This document shows positions 8,426-16,127 of a DNA stretch of 44,129 nt, one piece after another (the stretch's first letter is position 1; every line of letters starts with the position of its first letter). The translations under genes and the position numbers were made by a program. Source of the stretch: Vibrio zhanjiangensis (GTDB lineage Bacteria; Pseudomonadota; Gammaproteobacteria; Enterobacterales; Vibrionaceae); assembly GCF_030161235.1 (NCBI RefSeq), contig NZ_BSPW01000074.1, positions 1 to 44,129 on the forward strand. The letters are read 5' to 3'. The notes beneath the pieces are model-generated. The model was not told the origin of the DNA, ran no database searches, and saw only the letters and a program-made list of their open reading frames with translations.

Positions 8426-8441
8426 CTGTATAAGTATACAG
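8426..8441 (-). promoter_or_regulatory. LexA (SOS) box
   Basis: CTGTATAAGTATACAG has the CTGT-N8-ACAG layout of gamma-proteobacterial LexA operators with an AT-rich centre. It lies 22 bases upstream of the SulA-like start codon. Confidence 0.9.
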
Positions 8442-8635
8442 TAGTTGTTTTATTGCTGTGTTTCAAGGAAAAATTTCTGCTATTGACATAATGGTCGTGA
8501 AGGAACTCTAGTTTGGTTACTATAAGGCGTTGAATAATAGCGATAATTATGATCTTATTTTGGATGGGGTGATAAAGAAACTAAGTGATTCTATCCCGTA
8601 TCGAGAAGCCGTGAATCTAAGTTATCGAGAGACTA

Positions 8636-9340
8636 TTAGCCTAAAAATCGCTCGGGGAAATCACTAAAAATGCCATCCAACCCGTTAAGATGGTGAATAT
8701 CTTCAGGCTTGTTGACGGTATAACACCAAACTCGATAGCCGGTATTTTGTAACCTAGTGATGTCTCTTTGGGTCGCAAATCGGTAGTTGAGATTGCAGCC
8801 GAACGCTGAAATCTGTTCCAGCAACTGGATATCTTTCGTCCGTAGTTTTTCTGTTAGGACTGAAATTCGATGGTTGGGTAATGCAGCATTAAGTTCGATT
8901 AGGGTATCATGGTCAAAACTTGAAAGCAGGATGGACTCATTATCTAACCTAGAAGATTCAAGATCATGTTTTAAAAGCTCAGCTACCTTGGTCTTGTTGT
9001 GTCGGTCTATCTTTAGTTCTAAGTTAAGTTTGAGTTTTAGATTGTGAGCCAATAAGAGAAGTTCGGCTAATGTCATTATTGGTTGCTCAAGAGGAGAGTC
9101 TCCAAATTTGGCACCAAAATCAAATTGCCTTAGCTCAGTCAGAGTATGTTGATCGACGCGTCCAGTACCGTCACTACAGCGGTCAATAGTGTGATCGTGA
9201 CAAATAACAAGAATGTTGTCTTTAGTGGGTTGGACGTCTACTTCGACCCATTCTAGTCCGAGTCTGGCAGCGGCTTCTATGCTTACTTTGGTATTTTCTG
9301 GGTAGTGTCCTGCCACACCACGATGGCCGATAATGTTCAT
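8636..9340 (-). CDS. Glycerophosphodiester phosphodiesterase
   Basis: This 234-residue cytoplasmic enzyme hydrolyses glycerophosphodiesters to glycerol-3-phosphate and an alcohol. It opens with IGHRGVAGHYPENT, the catalytic HR of the GDPD TIM barrel, and continues with WVEVDVQPTKD (metal-binding E and D) and VICHDHTIDRC with the second catalytic His. Later strands LNLELKID and SILLSSFDHDTL complete the family pattern. There is no signal peptide, so it resembles UgpQ rather than periplasmic GlpQ. AGAGGGG precedes the ATG. It stands alone with no transporter gene beside it. Confidence 0.92.
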   Translation of the reverse strand: MNIIGHRGVAGHYPENTKVSIEAAARLGLEWVEVDVQPTKDNILVICHDHTIDRCSDGTGRVDQHTLTELRQFDFGAKFGDSPLEQPIMTLAELLLLAHNLKLKLNLELKIDRHNKTKVAELLKHDLESSRLDNESILLSSFDHDTLIELNAALPNHRISVLTEKLRTKDIQLLEQISAFGCNLNYRFATQRDITRLQNTGYRVWCYTVNKPEDIHHLNGLDGIFSDFPERFLG

Positions 9341-9554
9341 TTTCCCCTCTCTATTTCGATATCAAGCTACTTTAAGCTCAAGTTTATATGTATATATGCA
9401 AAAGTTAGATTCAACTCTAACAAAATTCATTTTTTGCTTGGGATGGACAGATAAATAACTGGTCAGACTTCACGATATTAAGCTTGTCAGCTTCTTAATT
9501 AAGCATAGGTTGCTAAATTAAACCAATCAGAAATTGTTACTATTGTGTTAAGAA

Positions 9555-10328
9555 ATGAAATTGCATGACATCCGTGGTTACATCCAAAAAATATATCTCG
9601 TTGAATATGAGAATAAACTCATGCTTTTGGATGGTGCAAGCCGCGCCGATATCCCCAACATAGAAAGCTATATTACCGATGTCATTGGCCAGCCTTTTTC
9701 TAACTTAAAAGTGGTGGTTGTCACGCATATGCATCCGGATCATGCTGGGGCAGCTCACAAATTGAGGGATTTAACGGGTTGTACCATAGTGTCAGCAGAT
9801 AAAAGTACGCAGTGGTATGGTGGGTTTGACGGTATGCTGATGCATTTTACCGATTTAATACTTGCTCGGTGGGTAGCGGGACGATTGCGAAAACCCAAAA
9901 GAAATCTTTGGTATCCAAGGTATTTGCAGCCTGATGTTAAGTTGAAAGATGGTCAGTCGATTCCACAATTTGAAGATTGGGTGGTATTAGAAACGCCGGG
10001 CCATACAGACCGAGATTTGTCTGTTTATCATCAGCAGCAAGGTATTCTCTATGTTGCTGACTTAATCGTTAAAGTAAAGCAGCGCTTAATCGCACCTTTT
10101 CCGATATTTCACCCAAATAAATATCGCCAATCATTAGAGCGTATTTATAGCTTGGAACCTAAAACGTTATTACTTGCGCATGGAGGAGAAGTGATATTGG
10201 ATCAACATTCATATCAGCATCTTGTCAGCGTCGCACCTTGCACGCCAACCACGCATTGGAGAGCGACCAAAATAAAACTTCGCAGTCTTTTGAACTCAGT
10301 GTGGCTTTTTGGCGTTGCCGATAAATAG
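9555..10328 (+). CDS. Metallo-beta-lactamase-fold hydrolase
   Basis: This 257-residue protein carries the HxHxDH metal motif THMHPDHAGAA (H58, H60, D62, H63), a second metal site ETPGHTDRDLS, and an Asp ligand in LYVADLIV. The C-terminal LLLAHGGEVI supplies the last His. It belongs to the glyoxalase II/lactonase-type group of the fold. The substrate cannot be told. No signal peptide is visible. The ribosome site is weak (TTAAGAA). Its direction matches the TonB cluster, but a 220-base gap makes co-transcription doubtful. Confidence 0.85.
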   Translation: MKLHDIRGYIQKIYLVEYENKLMLLDGASRADIPNIESYITDVIGQPFSNLKVVVVTHMHPDHAGAAHKLRDLTGCTIVSADKSTQWYGGFDGMLMHFTDLILARWVAGRLRKPKRNLWYPRYLQPDVKLKDGQSIPQFEDWVVLETPGHTDRDLSVYHQQQGILYVADLIVKVKQRLIAPFPIFHPNKYRQSLERIYSLEPKTLLLAHGGEVILDQHSYQHLVSVAPCTPTTHWRATKIKLRSLLNSVWLFGVADK

Positions 10329-10499
10329 CTGGATTTGCTAACCGAGTAGAAGCCTATTCAACGTGTAGTAAATGTTGTTATTTTATGTGTTAGCCAAAAG
10401 TTGAGGTAAAATCCATCATCTTTGAGCGTTTATGTTAAGTAATAAGCAGATAGATAATTGAATTTTTTTGTAATCACGTTAATATGCACTGAATGTAAA

Positions 10500-10514
10500 T
10501 GAGATTGCGTCTCA
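10500..10514 (+). promoter_or_regulatory. Fur-like palindrome before the TonB cluster
   Basis: TGAGATTGCGTCTCA is an inverted repeat (TGAGA-N5-TCTCA) that matches 10 of 15 positions of the Fur 7-1-7 pattern TGATAATNATTATCA. It lies 34 bases upstream of the first gene of an iron-transport energy cluster. Binding is an inference. Confidence 0.4.
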
Positions 10515-10548
10515 ATAATCCAATGAGCTGCTTTAAAATTGACCCGTT

Positions 10549-11313
10549 ATGAATCTAATTAAACCCTGCTTCGCGTTGCTTATCGTATCACTAAGCACAA
10601 ATACTGTTGCGACAAACTTTGGTAGTGCGCAGTCCATTCAACAAAGTACGAACGCTTCTTCGGCATCGAGTCAAAAGCAAATAGATAAAGTTGCTGAGAA
10701 CTCTCTCGTTCTGCAAAAGGAAATAGAACAGCTTGAGGAAGAGATCAAAAATCTACAGGTCTACCAAAACCATCTTACTGCTTTGATAGACAGCCAGTCC
10801 AAAGAAGCATCGAACATAGAAGCTCAGATAAAAGAAATAAACAACACACGTCGGGGTATTGTGCCTTTGATGTATCAAATGATCTCTGGACTAAAAACCT
10901 TTATTGAACAAGACCTGCCAATAAAACGTGAAGCGCGTTTAGAGCGTATTGCCAAACTTGAAAAAACGATGATTCGTGCTGATGTCAGCGACGCTGAGAA
11001 GTATCGCCGTATTCTTGAAGCGTATCAGATAGAACTTGAGTATGGTGTAAAGCTTGGTGCGTACCAAGGAAAGATCACCGTGGGTGAGAATGCGCGTAAC
11101 GTGCAAATCCTTCACCTTGGGCGAGTGTCTTTGGTGGCCCGTAGTTTAGATGGAAATACAGCGTGGTCATGGAATCAGCCACAGAAGCAATGGCAGCTTC
11201 TTGATCATTCGATAAAACCAGAACTGGATATCGCTTTCAATGTTGCCCAAAAGCAAGTGACTCCAAGTCTATTGACGTTACCTCTTTCACAACATGTAAC
11301 AGAGGTTAAATAA
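10549..11313 (+). CDS. DUF3450 periplasmic coiled-coil protein of the TonB cluster
   Basis: This 254-residue exported protein has a signal peptide (about residues 1-21, ending STNTVA-TN). Residues 45-95 form a strong heptad coiled coil (VLQKEIEQLEEEIKNLQVYQ and onward), and a globular C-terminal half includes RRILEAYQIELEYG and a late Trp-rich strand (TAWSWNQPQKQWQLL). It matches DUF3450, always found with TtpC-type TonB systems in Vibrio (VC1548 in V. cholerae). It stops 1 base before ttpC starts. The exact role is not known; a periplasmic scaffold is likely. Confidence 0.85.
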   Translation: MNLIKPCFALLIVSLSTNTVATNFGSAQSIQQSTNASSASSQKQIDKVAENSLVLQKEIEQLEEEIKNLQVYQNHLTALIDSQSKEASNIEAQIKEINNTRRGIVPLMYQMISGLKTFIEQDLPIKREARLERIAKLEKTMIRADVSDAEKYRRILEAYQIELEYGVKLGAYQGKITVGENARNVQILHLGRVSLVARSLDGNTAWSWNQPQKQWQLLDHSIKPELDIAFNVAQKQVTPSLLTLPLSQHVTEVK

Positions 11314-12663
11314 ATGAAATATCAATTAATCCTTTGTTTGTTGGCTTTATCTGTTTTGTCACATGAGGCTCACTCCGACGATAATCTTGTCATTAAAGCG
11401 AAAGCGGAAAGTGCTCTACAAGAGCAGCATAATTTAGAGCGAGAATCTAAGTTCAAACAAACAGAAAAGGAGCTTAATTTACTTAGGGCTTCTTTGCTTG
11501 AGAAGCGCGAACAAACACAAAAACGTAATGATAAACTGGTGACTCAGTTCACCGAGAATGAAAAAAAACTGGCTAAGCTTGAAGAAAAGCTTCGTTTAGA
11601 GACAGGTAGTCTTGGTGAGGTCTTTGGTGTCGTTAGGCAAACCGCTAAGCAATTAGAATCTGAGCTGGTTAACTCTGTAACGTCGGTTGATGCACAAAAT
11701 TATAACCATATTGTCAATAATGTAGCCGCCGCCACGGAATTACCATCGATGCAGCAACTCACCGGCTTATGGCGAGCATTTGAAGAACAAGTACAAGCAA
11801 GTAGCCAGCTTGTACCAGTTAAATTAAATTTCGTAAATGGTGCCGGAGAAGTTCAGCCACAAGAAGCTTTTAGAATCGGCTCGCTAGGATTAATTTCACA
11901 GCACGGATATTTGAAGTGGGATGCACAGGAAAGAGAAGCTCAGCTTTATTCCAAGCAACCTGACAATATGACGTCAATTTCTACACTGAGATCGGAGCAG
12001 GGTGCTTCTCTAATATTAGATCCCACTCGAGGTCAACTGTTGGAGCAGCTAGCACAGCGTCCTAGTATCATGGATCGGGTAAAAGCTGGTGGAGTTGTTG
12101 GGCAAGTTATTATTGGCTTACTTTTGGTTGGTCTTGTCATTGCGACTGTTCGAGGAGTGAGCTTATCGATGACTCGGCAAAAGATTCGATCCCAACTTAA
12201 ATCACCTCATATTCTGGGCAATAATCCATTGGGTCGCATTCTGTCTGTGTATAGCAAAGATAAACGATTAAATGTTGAAGCGCTTGAGTTACGTTTGCTG
12301 GAGGCTGTTGTTGATGAGCAAGCTCTGCTTGAAAAGGGCTTATCTATGCTCAAATTATTGGCTGCTTTAGCACCTATGTTAGGACTACTAGGCACAGTCA
12401 TTGGTATGATTGAGACATTTCAAATAATCACCCAATTTGGTAACGGTGATCCTAAAGTCATGGCTGGTGGAATCTCAATGGCGTTGGTCACAACCGTGCT
12501 TGGACTCATTGCCGCTATGCCTCTTTTGCTCGCTCATAATGTACTCAGTTCACAAGCAGAGCTTATTCGCAACACTTTGGAAAAACAGGGTATTTCTTTG
12601 GTTGCACAGCAGGCAGAGAAAGACTCTATTGGCAATGAGGCCTCTCTAGAGAGAGTCGCCTAA
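11314..12663 (+). CDS. ttpC: TonB-complex protein TtpC (MotA/TolQ/ExbB-type proton channel)
   Basis: This 449-residue inner-membrane protein has a signal peptide (1-21), a long periplasmic coiled coil (about 30-105), a periplasmic domain, a transmembrane helix near 264-283 (VIIGLLLVGLVIATV) and a C-terminal MotA/TolQ/ExbB channel domain with LGLLGTVIGMIETFQ and ISMALVTTVLGLIAAMPLLL. In Vibrio, TtpC is required by the TonB2 (and TonB3) system in addition to ExbB2 and ExbD2. It overlaps exbB by one base (TAATG). Iron-siderophore uptake across the outer membrane is the expected process. Confidence 0.88.
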   Translation: MKYQLILCLLALSVLSHEAHSDDNLVIKAKAESALQEQHNLERESKFKQTEKELNLLRASLLEKREQTQKRNDKLVTQFTENEKKLAKLEEKLRLETGSLGEVFGVVRQTAKQLESELVNSVTSVDAQNYNHIVNNVAAATELPSMQQLTGLWRAFEEQVQASSQLVPVKLNFVNGAGEVQPQEAFRIGSLGLISQHGYLKWDAQEREAQLYSKQPDNMTSISTLRSEQGASLILDPTRGQLLEQLAQRPSIMDRVKAGGVVGQVIIGLLLVGLVIATVRGVSLSMTRQKIRSQLKSPHILGNNPLGRILSVYSKDKRLNVEALELRLLEAVVDEQALLEKGLSMLKLLAALAPMLGLLGTVIGMIETFQIITQFGNGDPKVMAGGISMALVTTVLGLIAAMPLLLAHNVLSSQAELIRNTLEKQGISLVAQQAEKDSIGNEASLERVA

Positions 12664-13220
12664 TGGATTCATTCATTGCAATATTGCCCGATATTATTGC
12701 AGGGAACCAGTGGTTAGCGTCCTTTAACAGCTTTATGCAACAGGGCGGTCAGTTACTTTGGTGGTTATTTGGCGTGGTTGCTGTGTGTTGGCTGTTGATG
12801 ATAGAGCGATTGATTTACCTGTTTGTCGAATTTCCTAAGCAAAGAAAACGTTGGATTCAGGCTTGGCACGAAAGACATGAGCAACATTCATGGTATGCCC
12901 GTTCAATTCGTGAAGGATGGTTGGCACAAGCACATGCCAAGTTATACCAAAATGTACCCATTATTAAAGTCTTGGTTGCAATATGCCCAATGCTTGGACT
13001 TTTGGGGACAGTGACGGGGATGATATCGGTATTTGATGTCATGGCACAGCAAGGGAGCAGCAATCCCAAGCTTATGGCGTCTGGTATATCATTAGCCACT
13101 TTACCGACTATGGGTGGCATGGTGGCAGCCTTATTTGGGATGTTTTGTCATGCTCGCCTACTCAAAGCTTGCCAAGTAAGAGAAATAAAATTGGAAAAAT
13201 CATTAAGGAGTCAGCGATGA
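12663..13220 (+). CDS. exbB: Biopolymer transport protein ExbB
   Basis: This 185-residue protein is a short MotA/TolQ/ExbB-family channel subunit. The first membrane helix is LLWWLFGVVAVCWLLMIERLIY (about 32-52). The conserved core is LVAICPMLGLLGTVTGMISVF (about 105-125), followed by LATLPTMGGMVAALFGMF with the last helix. ExbB and ExbD use the proton gradient to power TonB. The stop overlaps the exbD start (ATGA), typical of coupled translation. Confidence 0.92.
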   Translation: MDSFIAILPDIIAGNQWLASFNSFMQQGGQLLWWLFGVVAVCWLLMIERLIYLFVEFPKQRKRWIQAWHERHEQHSWYARSIREGWLAQAHAKLYQNVPIIKVLVAICPMLGLLGTVTGMISVFDVMAQQGSSNPKLMASGISLATLPTMGGMVAALFGMFCHARLLKACQVREIKLEKSLRSQR

Positions 13221-13621
13221 GGCTGGGTCGACGTCACCATAAGCAAGAAGAAGCTCAGGTTGATCTGACATCAATGCTGGATATTGTGTTTATCATGCTG
13301 ATTTTCTTTATTGTCACTAGTTCCTTTGTTAGAGAATCAGGTGTTGAGGTTAATCGGCCTCAGGCAAGTCATGCAGCAAGTCAGAAAGACGCGGGTATTT
13401 TTGTCGCTGTTACTTCTGCAAATGAAATCTATGTTGATAAGAGAGTGATTGATGTAGAGCGCGTACAAGCTGCTTTGGAACACTTACTTCTTGATAAGCC
13501 TGACGCTGCACTTGTTATTCAAGCCGATGAACAGGCCTATAGTGGAACCGTCGTGAAAGTGATGGACGCTGCCAAATCAGCGGGAGTTAAAAGTATTGCG
13601 CTGGCTGCGGAGAAAAAGTGA
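13217..13621 (+). CDS. exbD: Biopolymer transport protein ExbD
   Basis: This 134-residue protein has a short cytoplasmic N-terminus, a single membrane helix with the critical Asp (VDLTSMLDIVFIMLIFFIVT) and a periplasmic domain ending in KSIALAAEKK. The ATG at 13217 is preceded by AAGGAG at 6-7 bases, so the longer frame reaching back to 13145 is rejected. It works with ExbB and TonB. Its TGA overlaps the tonB start by one base. Confidence 0.93.
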   Translation: MRLGRRHHKQEEAQVDLTSMLDIVFIMLIFFIVTSSFVRESGVEVNRPQASHAASQKDAGIFVAVTSANEIYVDKRVIDVERVQAALEHLLLDKPDAALVIQADEQAYSGTVVKVMDAAKSAGVKSIALAAEKK

Positions 13622-14238
13622 TGGTGCGTTGGTTAATGGCAATTCCAATCGCAGGGATATGTACTCTAACCGTTTTCACTGTAATGGCATGGATGGTCAA
13701 TTTTGCTAATCGGCCTGATCTAGTCGATAAAGCACCACTGCAATTTGATATGCTTGTTGTTGAAAATGAGTCTGATCCACAACACCGTCAGCGAAGTGTT
13801 CCTGAGCAGCCTAAGCCCCCTAAAATGCCGACGTCAGCCCCTGCGGAGCGTATCGACAACCATATAGCGGAAGTTGCTGCGATGCAGATGTCTTCGCTTG
13901 CTCTAGATACTAGTATTGATGGTTTATCAATCAATGCACCGACATTTGGTGATTTTGGTATTCAGCAGCAAGCTATGCCTATCTATCGTGTCGATCCTCG
14001 TTACCCTCCTAAGGCTATCAGAAGGAAAGTGGAAGGCTATGTGATGGTCCGGTTTACAATTGATCCAACGGGTAAACCTATTGATATTCAGATTCAGGAA
14101 TCACAGCCCAAATATATCTTTGATCGTGAAGCAATTTATGCGATTAAAAAGTGGAAATATCAGCCAAAGATTGTCGATGGACAAGCCGTTTCTCAAGTAG
14201 GACATACGGCCACATTGGAGTTTAATTTAGATGATTAA
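13621..14238 (+). CDS. tonB: Energy transducer TonB (TonB2/TonB3 type)
   Basis: This 205-residue protein has a membrane anchor (about residues 4-26, AIPIAGICTLTVFTVMAWMV), a short Pro-rich spacer (EQPKPPKMP) and a C-terminal TonB domain (YPPKAIRRKVEGYVMVRFTI through AIYAIKKWKYQPKIVDG). The short spacer is typical of Vibrio TonB2, compared with the longer TonB1. I start at the ATG at 13621; a GTG one codon earlier is possible. It overlaps the next gene by 8 bases. Gene order matches the V. cholerae tonB2 locus. Confidence 0.9.
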   Translation: MVRWLMAIPIAGICTLTVFTVMAWMVNFANRPDLVDKAPLQFDMLVVENESDPQHRQRSVPEQPKPPKMPTSAPAERIDNHIAEVAAMQMSSLALDTSIDGLSINAPTFGDFGIQQQAMPIYRVDPRYPPKAIRRKVEGYVMVRFTIDPTGKPIDIQIQESQPKYIFDREAIYAIKKWKYQPKIVDGQAVSQVGHTATLEFNLDD

Positions 14239-15403
14239 ACACTTTATTTTATTGGTGATGTTATTTGTTTCAACGGTCGCAGCTTCTCGGGATCTCAGCC
14301 ATTATGTCGCGGGGCGGTTACAACAAGCAAATCAGCTGGCTCAAGATGATAACCTGAAAAAAGCGATTGATATCTTGCGTAAAACCGAGGCTTCTTTTGA
14401 TTATGATAAAGCTTTCATTGCAAGAATGTTGGGTGTTTTTTACTGGCAAAATGGGCAAACGCAGCAAGCGATTGAACAGTTGAAGTACGCTGTGTCTAGT
14501 GAGCAGCTAAAAGATGACCAAGCTTGGGTTAGTGAGCGTATGCTGGCAGACCTTTATCTCAACGAACGCGCATTTAAACAAGCGCTAAAACACTATTATA
14601 AATTGATTAAAGTGGTTCCCCTAGCGCAATTAAAACCAGATGTTTGGTTGCGGGTTGCGCAATCTCACTATCAGCTCGAGCAGTGGGAAGATGTTATTGT
14701 CACTATAGATCGCTACTTAGACACTGACATCAAGGACCGACGACAAGCGCTTACTATAAAGCTTGGAGCTCAGTTAGCCTTGAAGCGTTCCCATGATGCG
14801 ATAGATACACTGGCTCTGCTCATAGAAATAGAACCAGATAAGTTGCAGTGGTGGAGGCAACTATCGGTTTTGCAGATGCAATTAGGGCAACAAAGGCAGG
14901 CTCTTAGTACACTATCGCTTGCTAAGCTGAACGGATTGCCTCTAAGTGAAAGCGATCGACACTTATTAGCTCAGATGTATGCTAGACAAGGAATTCCAGA
15001 GAGAGCCGCGATAGAAATCAGTCAGTTAGAGGGGGCTCAGACCAGCTCCCAACTGCTTGCTGAACAGGCAAGTTATTGGCAAACGGCTAAGCAGTGGGAT
15101 TTGGCGATTTCAGTCTGGAACAAAGCAGCGCAACAGGACCCCAAATACAATTGGAACCTCGCCAAACTGCTTGTTCAGCAGGGCCTCTATGACGAATCTA
15201 TCCCAATACTTGATAGAGTAAAAGGGAGAGAAATGGATGTTGCTTTGGTCAAATGTCTGGCGTTTTATAAACTTAATCAGCTCGACAACGCTTTGCTTGA
15301 AGCAAAACAGGCAGACCAGATTGAGCCGTCAAATCAAGCTAAAAGGTGGATAACCTTTTTGTCTGAGCTTATCGCTTCATCTCGTAAAACAACAGCGGTA
15401 TAA
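14231..15403 (+). CDS. TPR-repeat protein of the TonB cluster
   Basis: This 390-residue exported protein has a signal peptide (IKHFILLVMLFVSTVAAS) and tetratricopeptide-like helical repeats from about 30 to 385 (for example FIARMLGVFYWQNGQTQQAI and WLRVAQSHYQLEQWEDVIV). It is the last gene of the six-gene unit, and the counterpart in V. cholerae is VC1543. TPR proteins usually scaffold partners, so it may organise the TonB complex in the periplasm. The function is not defined. Confidence 0.85.
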   Translation: MIKHFILLVMLFVSTVAASRDLSHYVAGRLQQANQLAQDDNLKKAIDILRKTEASFDYDKAFIARMLGVFYWQNGQTQQAIEQLKYAVSSEQLKDDQAWVSERMLADLYLNERAFKQALKHYYKLIKVVPLAQLKPDVWLRVAQSHYQLEQWEDVIVTIDRYLDTDIKDRRQALTIKLGAQLALKRSHDAIDTLALLIEIEPDKLQWWRQLSVLQMQLGQQRQALSTLSLAKLNGLPLSESDRHLLAQMYARQGIPERAAIEISQLEGAQTSSQLLAEQASYWQTAKQWDLAISVWNKAAQQDPKYNWNLAKLLVQQGLYDESIPILDRVKGREMDVALVKCLAFYKLNQLDNALLEAKQADQIEPSNQAKRWITFLSELIASSRKTTAV

Positions 15404-15409
15404 AAAGAT

Positions 15410-15436
15410 AGAGAGCGAGGAACGCTCTCTTTTTTT
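15410..15436. terminator. Strong, probably bidirectional terminator
   Basis: AGAGAGCG (15410-15417) pairs perfectly with CGCTCTCT (15423-15430) around a 5-base loop, followed by TTTTTT. The opposite strand reads ATCTTTTTA after the stem, so it can also end the minus-strand frame to the right. Confidence 0.85.
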
Positions 15437-15662
15437 ATTGTTTATTGCTTGGGCATATAAATTCAGCTCGCCATAATAGGTTTCTCGACGATCTAATTGT
15501 GGTAAGCAGTTCTTGCCCTGAAAGTTGTGGGTACGAACACATGACTTTGATTTTATCGTTGTGCTTAGATTTCTCATAAGCCCTAACGTGTGTAAATGTG
15601 CTAGATAGGTTGTGTGATAGCATAGATTTAGACACGCAAATACCAAACATATCCCGTTTCAT
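15435..15662 (-). CDS. Small hypothetical protein, convergent with the TonB cluster
   Basis: This frame has 75 codons from an ATG at 15662 (MKRDMFGICVSKSM). GGGAAAGG sits just upstream as a ribosome site, and the stop lies within the U-tract side of a bidirectional terminator. These two signs make it more likely than chance. No domain is recognised. It is basic in the middle, with four cysteines. An alternative start 6 codons upstream (MSEGKA) is possible. Confidence 0.35.
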   Translation of the reverse strand: MKRDMFGICVSKSMLSHNLSSTFTHVRAYEKSKHNDKIKVMCSYPQLSGQELLTTIRSSRNLLWRAEFICPSNKQ

Positions 15663-16127
15663 TGCCTTTCCCTCTGACATTGTTAACTAAACAGCGTTGT
15701 TATTATTTTTTAATGCGCTGGTTTGCATAATAATTATACACCAAATATTGTGTTTGGTTAAGTTTTGTTCAAAGGCATGAGTGACTTCTAGCTAAGTGTA
15801 TTCTCCAAATTCAGTTGTGTCTTCTCCTGTTGCAGTCATATTCCTCCGCAATGCATAACTTCACTAAGTCTGGATCGGGTTGCACTGACAAATGACTGCT
15901 TTGTAGTCCGTTAATGCGATCTAATGTTTTTCGAGAGCGAGCTTAAGATATTGAAAAAATAGCAGTCTCTTGATATTCAATTGCTTGCATATGGGTGAAA
16001 GCTGTCTAATATCCGCACTTGTATACATGTGCCCAAGAGTTGGTTTGGTACATGGGGATATGCCGCGTTTGTCAGTTAATTAGCTTGATTGTGATGCGCT
16101 AAGTCAAAAAAATGAATAGGAGTTCTC
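15663..16127. other. 465-bp region upstream of the adhesin gene
   Basis: No gene was found. The adhesin start has a ribosome site (ATAGGAGTTCTC before ATG). An imperfect palindrome ACCAAA-N7-TTTGGT occurs near 15744. No promoter or regulator site can be named with confidence. Confidence 0.5.

Noticed and set aside
8467..8635. Possible gene remnant between the SulA-like and GDPD genes
   Set aside because: No frame gives a recognisable protein, and the stretch is short.
12857..13120. 87-codon minus-strand frame inside exbB
   Set aside because: Shadow of a well-supported gene on the other strand.
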